Assembly (NCBI RefSeq): GCF_001751245.1
Contig: NZ_LJGU01000127.1
Coordinates: 317,290-381,289 of the forward strand
Direction of reading: 5' to 3'
Length of the DNA: 64,000 nucleotides
Source of the DNA: Streptomyces oceani
GTDB taxonomy: Bacteria > Actinomycetota > Actinomycetes > Streptomycetales > Streptomycetaceae
This document shows, piece by piece, positions 8,952-17,902 of this stretch. The notes beneath the pieces are model-generated. The model was not told where the DNA came from, did not search any database, and saw nothing but the letters and a program-made list of their open reading frames with translations. Both the position numbers and the translations under genes were made by a program. How positions within the stretch are numbered: position 1 is the stretch's first letter; each line of letters opens with the position of its first letter.

Positions 8952-10148
8952 TCAGGCGGAGACCGGACGCTTCACCTTGATCGACTGCAGGAGCCCCACC
9001 GCGATCCAGCTCGCGAACATCGAGGTGCCGCCGTACGAGACGAAGGGCAGCGGCAGTCCGGCCACCGGCATGATGCCCAGCGTCATGCCGATGTTCTCGA
9101 AGCTCTGGAAGGCGAACCAGGCGATGACACCGGCCGCCACGATCGTGCCGTACAGCTCCGTGGTCTCCCGGGCGATGCGGCAGGCCCGCCACAGCACGAC
9201 GCCCATCAGGGCGATGATCGCGGCACCACCGACGAAGCCGAGTTCCTCGCCGGCCACGGTGAAGATGAAGTCGGTCTGCTGCTCCGGCACGAACTGGCCG
9301 GTGGTCTGGGTGCCCTCGAAGAGCCCCTTGCCGGACAGTCCGCCCGAACCGATGGCGATACGGGCCTGGTTGGTGTTGTAGCCCACCCCGGACGGGTCGA
9401 GCGCCGGGTTGGCGAACGCCGCGAACCGGTTGATCTGGTACTCGTCCAACAGGCCCAGCGTCCACACCGCCACTGCTCCACCCGCGCCCGCGAGGACGAG
9501 ACCTATGATCCAGCGGTTGGACGCGCCGGACGCCAGCAGCACCCCCAGCACGATGACCACCAGCACCATCACCGAACCCAGGTCGGGCATCAGCATGATC
9601 ACCAGGATCGGCGCGGTAGCCATCCCGAGGGCCTGGAGCACGGTGCGATGGTCCGGGTGCTTGCGATCACCGGCGTCCACCCGGGCGGCCAGCAGCATGG
9701 CCATGCCCAGAATCACCGTGATCTTGGTGAACTCGCCGGGCTGCAGGGACAGCCCGCCACCGAGGTGCAGCCAGGCCCGCTGGCCGTTGACCGTGGCGCC
9801 CAGCGGGGTCAGCACCAACAGCGCGAGCAGTAGCGAGAGGCCGTACAGCACCGGCACGGCGCCGCGCAGCCGGCGATGCCCCAGCCACACGGTGCCCACC
9901 ATCAGCCCCAGTCCGATCCCGAAGGTGAGCAGGTGCTGCCAGAGGTACGACTGCGGGTCGCCCCCGTTGAGATCGGTACGGTTCCGGGTCGCCGACCAGA
10001 CGAGTAGGGCACCCACACACGACAGCGCTATGCCGGCCAGCAGCAGCGGCCAGTCCAACCGCCAGGCGACGGAGTCTCGGGCGGTCAGCTTCTGCCAGGC
10101 TGTACGACGGTTCGCGTAACGGCTGAGTGAGTAGGTGTGGGTGCTCAC
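8952..10148 (-). CDS. rodA: Peptidoglycan glycosyltransferase RodA/FtsW family (Sfr)
   Basis: A 398-residue polytopic SEDS protein that polymerises lipid II during wall elongation, working with the PBP2 encoded just upstream. About ten membrane segments are visible. SEDS landmarks include LSLQPGEFTKITVIL, DLGSVMVLVVIVL, RIAIGSGGLSGKG, FVPEQQTDFIFTVAGEELG and the C-terminal LPLPFVSYGGTS. The GTG start at 10148 overlaps the PBP2 stop by 4 nt (GTGA), which supports translational coupling and the start choice. It corresponds to sfr of S. coelicolor by position. Confidence 0.95.
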   Translation of the reverse strand: MSTHTYSLSRYANRRTAWQKLTARDSVAWRLDWPLLLAGIALSCVGALLVWSATRNRTDLNGGDPQSYLWQHLLTFGIGLGLMVGTVWLGHRRLRGAVPVLYGLSLLLALLVLTPLGATVNGQRAWLHLGGGLSLQPGEFTKITVILGMAMLLAARVDAGDRKHPDHRTVLQALGMATAPILVIMLMPDLGSVMVLVVIVLGVLLASGASNRWIIGLVLAGAGGAVAVWTLGLLDEYQINRFAAFANPALDPSGVGYNTNQARIAIGSGGLSGKGLFEGTQTTGQFVPEQQTDFIFTVAGEELGFVGGAAIIALMGVVLWRACRIARETTELYGTIVAAGVIAWFAFQSFENIGMTLGIMPVAGLPLPFVSYGGTSMFASWIAVGLLQSIKVKRPVSA

Positions 10149-12301
10149 TCGCCGCCTCCCGGGTCCTTCGAGCCGTCCTCGGCACGCTTGTCGAGGCGCT
10201 CGGAGAACTTCTTGTCCCGGTCGGCCGCGATCTGACCGTCGGACCTGATCTCGGGAAGCGAGTCCTGCGGATCGGGCAGCAGCGCCTTCTCCTTGTCGAT
10301 CTCGCCCTTCTCGTCGACGCCGTAGAGGGCGTTGTAGATGTTGCGTACGGCGGGACCGGAGGCTCCGGAGCCGGTGCCGCCCTGGGAGATCGTCATCACG
10401 ATCGTGTACTCGTCGGTGTAGGTCGCGAACCACGAGGTGGTCTGTTTGCCCGCTACCTCCGCCGTACCGGTCTTGGCGTGCATCGGGATCTTCTTCTGCG
10501 GCCAGCCCTCGAACCGCCAGGCGGCGGTGCCGTCCGTGGCGACTCCCTCCAGCGCCTTGTCGATCTGCTTCAGCCACTTGTCGCTGATCGGCAGCTTGCC
10601 GTGCGCCTCCGGCTTGATCTTCCTGATGTCCCGGCCGTCCGGGCTGACCACGGCCTTGCCGATGGAGGGGTCGTAGAGGGTGCCGCCGTTGCTGATGGCG
10701 GAGTAGATCGTGGCCATCTGGATCGGGGTGACCATCGTGTCGCCCTGTCCGATGGAGTAGTTGATCGCGTCTCCTGCCCGCATCTTCATACCCGAGACGC
10801 AGTTCTCCTTGGCGATCTTCTCGGCGTACGTCTCGGGGTCCTTGACCTTGCACCAGCGGTCCTTGTTGGCCTCCCAGTAGTCCTTCTTCCACTGGCGGTC
10901 CGGCACTCGGCCGGGGACCTCGTTGGGGACGTCGATGCCGGTCTTCTCGCCGAGCCCGAATTCGCTGGCGGTCTTGTAGAACCAGTCGTCCGGGTTCTTC
11001 TTCGGGTTCGTACCGCCGTCCTTCTTCCACTCCTTGTGGGCCAGGCGGTAGAAGACCGTGTCGCAGGAGACCTCGAGCGCGCGGCGGAGGCCGATGGTGC
11101 CGTAGCTCTTCGACTCGTAGTTCTTGAAGGTCTGTCCGCCGACACTGTACGAGGACGAGCACTGGTAGTTCCCGTCGAACGGGTAGCCCGCCCGCAAGGC
11201 CGCGGCGGTGGAGACCACCTTGAAGATCGAACCGGGTGCCGCCAGGCTCTGGATGCCGCGGTTGATCAGCGGGTAGTTGGAGTCCTTGCCGGTGAGCCGC
11301 TGGTAGTCCTTCGCGGAGATGCCGCCCACCCAGGCGTTCGGGTCGTACTTCGGCTGCGAGGCCATGGAGACCACCCGGCCGGTCTCGGACTCCAGCACCA
11401 CGACCGCGCCCGCGTCAGCCTCGTAGTTCCGCCCCGTGTTGTCGTCGAACTTCTTGCGGGCCTCCTTCATGGCCTTGTTCAGCTCCCGCTCGGCGACCGC
11501 CTGCACCCGGGAGTCGATGCTGGTGACGAGGTCGGAGCCGGGCTCGGCCTCCTCGCTCTGGGTACGACCCATCACCCGGCCCAGTTTGTCCACCTCGTAA
11601 CGGTTGACACCGGCGTCGCCTCGCAACGCCTTGTTGTAGCTGCGCTCCAGACCGGAGCGACCGATCTGGTCGGACGGCAGGAAGGGCGAGTCGGAGTCCT
11701 TGGCCTTCTCGATCTCCTCGTCGGTGACCGGCGACAGGTAGCCCAGCACCTGCGAGGTGTTCGCGTCGTACGGTGCCGGATAGCGGCGTACGGCCTCCGG
11801 CTCCGCGTTGATCCCGGGGAAGTCCTCGGCGCGCTCACGGATCTGCAGTGCCTGCTCGGTGGACGCCTCGTCGGTGACCGGGATGGGCTGGTACGGCGAG
11901 CCGTTCCAGCAGGGCTGCTTGGTCTCCGCGTCGCAGAGCCGTACGCGCTGCTTGACCTCCTTGGCGGACATGTCCAACACCCCGGCCAGACGCTCGAGCA
12001 CCGCGGCGCCCTCGTCGGGCATCTTCATCAACTCGGTGCGGGACGCGGTCACCATCAACCGGGTCTCGTTGTCCGCCAGCGGCATCCCGCGCGCGTCCAC
12101 GATGGAGCCCCGCACCGCGGGCTGTACCACCTGCTGGAGGTGGTTGCCGGCAGCCTGCTTCTCGTACTCGTCGCCGTTGCGGATCTGGAGATACCACAGC
12201 CGCCCGCCGAGCGTCAGCAGCAGCGAGAACACCAGGATTTGGATCGTCACCAGCCGGATCGTCACCCGAGGGGTCCGTCCGGTCTCCGGAATGTTGCTCA
12301 C
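10145..12301 (-). CDS. mrdA: Penicillin-binding protein 2 (class B, MrdA-type transpeptidase)
   Basis: A 718-residue transpeptidase that cross-links peptidoglycan, anchored by one N-terminal membrane helix (about 15-35). The dimerisation domain follows, then the penicillin-binding domain with all three motifs: SIFK (about 357), SCD in place of SxN (about 411) and KTGTAE (about 609). A C-terminal charged tail follows. Start and stop overlap the neighbouring mreD and rodA genes by 4 nt each, so the gene belongs to the mreBCD-pbp2-rodA unit and partners with RodA. SCD instead of SxN is a common class B variant in actinobacteria. Confidence 0.95.
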   Translation of the reverse strand: MSNIPETGRTPRVTIRLVTIQILVFSLLLTLGGRLWYLQIRNGDEYEKQAAGNHLQQVVQPAVRGSIVDARGMPLADNETRLMVTASRTELMKMPDEGAAVLERLAGVLDMSAKEVKQRVRLCDAETKQPCWNGSPYQPIPVTDEASTEQALQIRERAEDFPGINAEPEAVRRYPAPYDANTSQVLGYLSPVTDEEIEKAKDSDSPFLPSDQIGRSGLERSYNKALRGDAGVNRYEVDKLGRVMGRTQSEEAEPGSDLVTSIDSRVQAVAERELNKAMKEARKKFDDNTGRNYEADAGAVVVLESETGRVVSMASQPKYDPNAWVGGISAKDYQRLTGKDSNYPLINRGIQSLAAPGSIFKVVSTAAALRAGYPFDGNYQCSSSYSVGGQTFKNYESKSYGTIGLRRALEVSCDTVFYRLAHKEWKKDGGTNPKKNPDDWFYKTASEFGLGEKTGIDVPNEVPGRVPDRQWKKDYWEANKDRWCKVKDPETYAEKIAKENCVSGMKMRAGDAINYSIGQGDTMVTPIQMATIYSAISNGGTLYDPSIGKAVVSPDGRDIRKIKPEAHGKLPISDKWLKQIDKALEGVATDGTAAWRFEGWPQKKIPMHAKTGTAEVAGKQTTSWFATYTDEYTIVMTISQGGTGSGASGPAVRNIYNALYGVDEKGEIDKEKALLPDPQDSLPEIRSDGQIAADRDKKFSERLDKRAEDGSKDPGGGE

Positions 12302-13002
12302 AGCCGCTTGACCCCCTTGATCCGATCCGCCTTACGCATGGGGCGGCCCAGCAAGCCGTTGCGCTGTCCGCCGATCGCCGACTCGCCGTTCTTTCCCCCA
12401 CGGCCGGAGCGCAGACTCACCCGCATACCGGTGCCCGAGGTGAGCCCGTTGTACGCGCCGTCCCCGCCACCGTGGCCCGCGGCGTCGGCAGCCAGCAGGT
12501 CCCGCGAGGTGCGTCGTGCCAGCGCCATCACCAACGGCACGGTGAACGGCGCCAGCAGCAGGTCGTACAGGGTCGCGGTGAACAACATGCCGACGAAGCC
12601 GGAGGTGCCCGTCGCGGAGTCCCCGACGAGCGCGCCCACGCCCGCGTACAACAGCGCCGAACTGATCGCCCCGCTCGCCACGACCAGCATCGGCACCGTC
12701 GCCGAACGGTGCTGCCCCTTCTCCGGCTTGGTGAGCCCGGCGGCGTATCCGACAAGGCACAGCACCAGGGCGTAGCGGCCGACGGCGTGGTCGGCGGGCG
12801 GTGCGATGTCGGCGAGCAGCCCGGCGGCGAAGCCCACCAGCGCACCGGGAGTGTGCCCGTAGACCATGGCCAGGCCGAGGACGGTCAACAGCAGCAGGTC
12901 GGGGACTGCGCCGGGCAGTTGGAGTCGCGCCAGCACGCTGACCTGGACGATCAGCGCCAGCACCACCAGCGCCATGGAGAGGAGGATTCGGTTGGCTCTC
13001 AC
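12298..13002 (-). CDS. mreD: Rod-shape-determining protein MreD
   Basis: A 234-residue membrane protein with about five or six helices in residues 1-165 (MRANRILLSMALVVLALIVQ..., LLADIAPPADHAVGRYALVL...). This is the size and topology of MreD, which bridges MreC to the elongation machinery. A basic, Gly-rich cytoplasmic tail of about 70 residues (to GVKRL) is longer than in MreD of rod-shaped bacteria. It overlaps mreC and pbp2 by 4 nt on either side. In Streptomyces the mre system mainly protects spore walls and is dispensable for vegetative growth. Confidence 0.93.
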   Translation of the reverse strand: MRANRILLSMALVVLALIVQVSVLARLQLPGAVPDLLLLTVLGLAMVYGHTPGALVGFAAGLLADIAPPADHAVGRYALVLCLVGYAAGLTKPEKGQHRSATVPMLVVASGAISSALLYAGVGALVGDSATGTSGFVGMLFTATLYDLLLAPFTVPLVMALARRTSRDLLAADAAGHGGGDGAYNGLTSGTGMRVSLRSGRGGKNGESAIGGQRNGLLGRPMRKADRIKGVKRL

Positions 13003-13985
13003 TGGGCACCTCCCGGTTGGTCAGCCTCGGCTTCGGGGGCCTCGGCACCAGGCTGCTCGGCACCGGCTTCCTCGGCTCCGGGAGTCTTCGTCACGGTGAC
13101 CGTCGGGGTGGGTTCGGGCTTCTTGGGGTCGGGCTTGAGCACCTTGTCCCGTGGGTCCTCGCGGGGTGGCTCGACGACCACACCCACGACGTCGAGTTGG
13201 GTGAAGCCGACGAACGGGCGGACCTTCAGGGTCTTCGTCAGGTCGCCGCCCTTCCGCTTCACCTCGGTGACCTCGCCGACCGGGACACCCGGCACGAACG
13301 GCTTCTCCTCGTGGGAGCCGAAGGTGACAAGCCGGTCCCCCTCGGAGATCTTGGCCTTGCTGTTCAGCAGCTGCACGTTCATGGAGTTGCCGCCGCGACC
13401 GGTGGCGAAGCCGAGTTCGCGGCTGCCCTCCATACGTGTGCCGACGGTGAAGTCGGGGTCGTTGGCGAGCAGGACGGTGGAGGTGGAAGGACCGGCGGTG
13501 GTGATCCGACCGACCAGTCCCTCGCCGTTGAGCACGGTCATGTCGCGTTTGAGACCGTCCTCGGTGCCGGCGTCGATGGTGACGGTCCAAGAGAAACCCT
13601 GCGTGGCGCCGATCGCGATGACCTCGGCGGGCTTGACGCCGTACCCGCCGGCGCCCGCGGTCTTCAGCAGCTTGTCGAGTTCCGTGGCACGCGCCCGGTT
13701 CCGGTCGGTGGACCCGGCCTGCCGCTTGAGTTCGATGATCTCCTGCTCAAGCTCCTTGATCCGACTGTGCCGTTCGTCGGAGTCCCGGACGGCCGCGACC
13801 GCTTCGCCGACCGGGTCGACGGCACCGGCCACCCCCTCCTGCACCGGCCCTATTACGGAAGCGGCTCCCTGCCGCGCGCTGTCGAGCGGGGACTGCTCGC
13901 CACCTCTGAGGTCCACCGTGATCAGTGCGAACGCGATGGAGATCAACAGGACGAGCAGCAACCGGCTTTCTCGGGTGTCCCTCAC
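12999..13985 (-). CDS. mreC: Rod-shape-determining protein MreC
   Basis: A 328-residue protein: one N-terminal membrane helix (about 9-25), a coiled coil (about 70-110, DERHSRIKELEQEIIELKRQ), then the two beta domains typical of MreC (VTIDAGTEDGLKRDMTVLNG, GLVGRITTAGPSTSTVLL, SEGDRLVTFGS, GVPVGEVTEV). An acidic Pro/Glu/Ala tail of about 50 residues follows the family domain. The stop overlaps the mreD start by 4 nt. A 114-nt gap separates it from mreB, enough for an extra promoter. Confidence 0.95.
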   Translation of the reverse strand: MRDTRESRLLLVLLISIAFALITVDLRGGEQSPLDSARQGAASVIGPVQEGVAGAVDPVGEAVAAVRDSDERHSRIKELEQEIIELKRQAGSTDRNRARATELDKLLKTAGAGGYGVKPAEVIAIGATQGFSWTVTIDAGTEDGLKRDMTVLNGEGLVGRITTAGPSTSTVLLANDPDFTVGTRMEGSRELGFATGRGGNSMNVQLLNSKAKISEGDRLVTFGSHEEKPFVPGVPVGEVTEVKRKGGDLTKTLKVRPFVGFTQLDVVGVVVEPPREDPRDKVLKPDPKKPEPTPTVTVTKTPGAEEAGAEQPGAEAPEAEADQPGGAQ

Positions 13986-14099
13986 GTGCGGCGGCCGTGC
14001 CTTTCTCGGTCGGACCGGGTCGTGCTTCGGTATCTTGTCGCCGGTGTTCTGAGTGTCCGCGACCGGAGCCTGCGCGGGCGGGTCACCCGCGGTCGTACG

Positions 14100-15128
<1,029 letters not shown>

Positions 15129-15301
15129 GAGGATACGTCAGGCCTTCCAACTGGAGCGATGTTGTGTGCGGAGGACAGCAGGAGTTGTGCGCACGGCGCA
15201 TGGCAAGGTGCGAAGAGACCATCGTAAACGCGACCGTCTGGACACGCTGCGAGGGTTCCGCCGACATTCTCGCCGGATCACCGGCCGTCCCCGGTAATAG
15301 T

Positions 15302-15327
15302 GACGTCGTGTCCGGGTGATGCGTTCC
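15302..15327 (-). promoter_or_regulatory. Possible ECF sigma factor promoter upstream of mreB
   Basis: On the minus strand GGAAC (15327-15323), a 17-nt spacer and CGTC (15305-15302) match the general -35/-10 form of ECF (SigE-like) promoters. Cell wall genes are typical SigE targets in Streptomyces. Based on the motif only. Confidence 0.4.
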
Positions 15328-15399
15328 CCCGAACGGCTGGCCCCATACCAACGGATGACCAAAATCATCGTGACTGCCCCAGGTCACAGAGATAACAGA

Positions 15400-15416
15400 G
15401 CTGACGCCATGTCAGC
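15400..15416 (-). terminator. Weak hairpin downstream of ndk
   Basis: GCTGAC-N5-GTCAGC inverted repeat 7 nt beyond the ndk stop, followed on the minus strand by a T-rich stretch. A 6-bp stem is short for this GC content. Confidence 0.35.
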
Positions 15417-15422
15417 AATCTG

Positions 15423-15836
15423 TCAGACAAAATCCGGGAAAAACGTCTTCAGCTCTCGCTCAGCGGACTCCTCGGAGTCCGAGGCGTGGATGAGATTCTC
15501 CCGCACGATGGTCCCGAAGTCGCCGCGGATCGACCCGGGCGCGGCGGCGATCGGATCCGTCGGGCCGGAAAGCGCGCGCATGCCCTCGATGACCCGCTCG
15601 CCCTCCACCACGAGCGCCACCGACGGACCGGACGCCATGAACTCCACCAGCGGCTCGTAGAACGGCCGGCCCTGGTGCTCGGCGTAGTGCTGTTCCAGCG
15701 TCGGGCGGTCGAGGTGGCGCAGCTCGAGGGCGCGGATCGTCCAGCCCGCCTTGCTCTCCACCCGGCCGATGATCTCGCCGATCAGGCCACGGCGTACGGC
15801 GTCGGGCTTGAGCAGGACAAGGGTGCGCTGGGTCAT
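15423..15836 (-). CDS. ndk: Nucleoside diphosphate kinase
   Basis: A 137-residue enzyme that transfers phosphate from NTPs to NDPs through a phospho-histidine. The active-site motif NLIHASDS places the histidine near residue 115. LLKPDAVRRGLIGEIIGR is the N-terminal nucleotide-binding signature, and EFMASGPSVALVVEG and GSIRGDFG are also present. The length is normal. AAGGAG upstream supports the ATG. It lies 105 nt after the DUF4233 gene on the same strand. Confidence 0.97.
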   Translation of the reverse strand: MTQRTLVLLKPDAVRRGLIGEIIGRVESKAGWTIRALELRHLDRPTLEQHYAEHQGRPFYEPLVEFMASGPSVALVVEGERVIEGMRALSGPTDPIAAAPGSIRGDFGTIVRENLIHASDSEESAERELKTFFPDFV

Positions 15837-15941
15837 GGGTGGACTCCTTGAATCACGGGTTCGGCGCCGGGACAGCGCGCCGAAGCCGCGCCGCCGCAGC
15901 GGGACGGAGTGCAGAGGCTACACGGGCCCGTCCGGCGCCCC

Positions 15942-16286
15942 TCACGCAGCGTCAGGCTCAGCCGCGGCACGCGCCGCCTTCGCCTGGTCCACCAATCGAC
16001 CGAAATGCACCGAGGCCCACCAAAGGCCGGCGAAACAGGCACCGAGGAAGAACATCGTCGGCACGACGAAACCGGTCGCAATCAGCCCCACCTGCAGGGC
16101 CCAGCCCAGGTGTACGCCACCGGGCCGGGACAACGCGCCACACAGCAACAGGCAGAGCAGCATGGCCGTACCACTGACCCCCCACACCGTGGCGGTGGAC
16201 AGCTCGGTGGTCTGCATGGCGACCAGACCGGCGAAGCCGATCACGAAGAACTCCCCGAGCAGCGTGCTCGCACACAGCGTGCGCAT
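15942..16286 (-). CDS. DUF4233 membrane protein
   Basis: A 114-residue membrane protein with about four helices (LCASTLLGEFFVIGFAGLVA, then WGVSGTAMLLCLLLCGAL, VGLIATGFVVPTMFFLGACF). The family is almost always found directly after folC in actinobacteria; its function is unknown. ATG 16286 overlaps the folC TGA stop by one base (TGATG), so it is translationally coupled to folC, and the preceding TTG is not needed. The C-terminus ends with a short charged Ala-rich tail. Confidence 0.85.
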   Translation of the reverse strand: MRTLCASTLLGEFFVIGFAGLVAMQTTELSTATVWGVSGTAMLLCLLLCGALSRPGGVHLGWALQVGLIATGFVVPTMFFLGACFAGLWWASVHFGRLVDQAKAARAAAEPDAA

Positions 16287-17815
16287 CAACGTCCCTTTCC
16301 GAGCAGCAGCCGGGCTTCCCCGACCGTGATGACGGAACCGGTGACCAGTACGCCCGCGCCGGAGTACTCGTCCTCCTCCTCGGCCAGCGTGATAGCGACC
16401 TCCACGGCGTCGTCCAGGCGTGGCTCGACCTGCACCCGGTCCTCCCCGAAGACCTCCACGGCCAGCGCCGCCAGCTGGTCGACGTCCATGGCACGGTGTG
16501 TGGAGTTACGGGTGAGGACGACCTCCGCGAAGATCGGTTCGAACGCCTCCAGTATGCCCCGCACGTCCTTGTCGCCGCTCGGCCCCACCACGCCGATCAG
16601 CCGGCTGAAGCCGAACGCCTCGCTCATCGCGGCGGCGGTCGCCTGTGCCCCGGCGGGATTGTGCGCGGCGTCCAGGACGACCGAGGGCGAGGAGCGTACG
16701 AGTTCCAACCGGCCCGGTGTGGACACCGAGCCGAATGCCTCCCGTACGACCTCCGTGTTCAGGCTGCGCGAGGGTTCGGAGCCGACGCCGAAGAACGCCT
16801 CGACGGCGGCCAGCGCGACCGAGGCGTTATGCGCCATGTGGGCGCCGTGCATCGGCAGGAAGAGGTCCTCGTACTCGCCGCCCAGGCCGCGCAGGGTCAG
16901 CAACTGGCCGCCGACCGCCACCTCCCGGGAGACCACCCCGAACTCCATGCCCTCGCGGGCGACCGTGGCGTCCACCTCGACGGCCTTCTTCAGCACCACG
17001 GACGCCGCCTCGACCGGCTGCTGGGCCAGCACCACGGTGGCGTCCGGCTTGACGATCCCCGCCTTCTCCCCCGCGATCGCCTCCGGCGTGGCGCCCAGCC
17101 GGTCGGTGTGGTCCAGCGAGACGGGCGTGATGACCGCGACCGAGGCGTCGATGACGTTCGTGGCGTCCCAGGTGCCGCCCATGCCCACCTCTACCACCGC
17201 GGCGTCCACCGGAGCGTCCGCGAAGTCGGCGTACGCCATGGCGGTGAGCACCTCGAAGAACGACAGGCGGTAGGACTGCTGGGCGTCGACCAGCTCGACG
17301 AAGGGCTTGACCTCCTCGTACGTCTCGACGAACCGCTCGGCGGACAACGGGGCGCCGTCCACGCTGATCCGCTCGGTGATCGACTGCACGTGCGGGCTGC
17401 TGTACCGACCGGTGCGCAGCTCGAAGGCCCCCAGCAGCGCCTCGATCATGCGGGCCGTGCTGGTCTTGCCGTTCGTGCCGGTGACATGGATCGACGGGTA
17501 CGTCCGCTGCGGCTCCCCCAGCGCGTCCATCAGCGCGCTGATCCGCACCCGGGACGGCTCCAGCTTCGTCTCGCCCCAACGAGTGGCGAGTTCCGCCTCC
17601 ACCTCCCGCAACGCCCGGTCGAGCTCGGGGTCCTGCGGACGAGACGGCACGACATCCGCCTGTGGCGTGCCGGACTGCGCGCGCAGCGTCCGGCTGCCCG
17701 CCTCGATGACGGCGAGATCGGGATCACGGCCGGTCTCGGCTCCGACGATCTCTTCGAAGGGATCGGAGCCTCGGGACTCCGCGTCGGGCTCGGGTTCCTG
17801 GGACTGGTCGCTCAC
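16286..17815 (-). CDS. folC: Folylpolyglutamate synthase / dihydrofolate synthase
   Basis: A 509-residue Mur ligase-fold enzyme that adds glutamate to (dihydro)folate. The ATP-binding loop GTNGKTSTARM is near residue 110; RYSSPHVQSITERISVDG, VEVGMGGTWDATNV, VSLDHTDRLG and LDAAHNPAG are the other family signatures. The N-terminal 75 residues are an acidic extension common in Streptomyces. The GTG start at 17815 (MSDQSQEP) is preceded by TAGACT and 7 nt, a leaderless arrangement, with no ribosome binding site. It follows valS by 87 nt and is coupled to DUF4233. Confidence 0.95.
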   Translation of the reverse strand: MSDQSQEPEPDAESRGSDPFEEIVGAETGRDPDLAVIEAGSRTLRAQSGTPQADVVPSRPQDPELDRALREVEAELATRWGETKLEPSRVRISALMDALGEPQRTYPSIHVTGTNGKTSTARMIEALLGAFELRTGRYSSPHVQSITERISVDGAPLSAERFVETYEEVKPFVELVDAQQSYRLSFFEVLTAMAYADFADAPVDAAVVEVGMGGTWDATNVIDASVAVITPVSLDHTDRLGATPEAIAGEKAGIVKPDATVVLAQQPVEAASVVLKKAVEVDATVAREGMEFGVVSREVAVGGQLLTLRGLGGEYEDLFLPMHGAHMAHNASVALAAVEAFFGVGSEPSRSLNTEVVREAFGSVSTPGRLELVRSSPSVVLDAAHNPAGAQATAAAMSEAFGFSRLIGVVGPSGDKDVRGILEAFEPIFAEVVLTRNSTHRAMDVDQLAALAVEVFGEDRVQVEPRLDDAVEVAITLAEEEDEYSGAGVLVTGSVITVGEARLLLGKGR

Positions 17816-17822
17816 GTCGCCC

Positions 17823-17828
17823 AGTCTA
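17823..17828 (-). promoter_or_regulatory. -10 box (TAGACT) of a likely leaderless folC transcript
   Basis: TAGACT on the minus strand ends exactly 7 nt before the folC GTG, so transcription would begin at or next to the start codon. A -35 box is not obvious. Confidence 0.55.
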
Positions 17829-17902
17829 CGGAACAGGTACACGGGGGCGCCGCCCAACCCGTGCGCCCGGACCATCCCGGCCGGGGCGCACGGCGGGCTC
17901 GG

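Noticed and set aside
7022..8980. A 652-codon plus-strand open frame opposite the radical SAM gene
   Set aside because: The minus strand carries the CxxxCxxC cluster motif and normal codon use.
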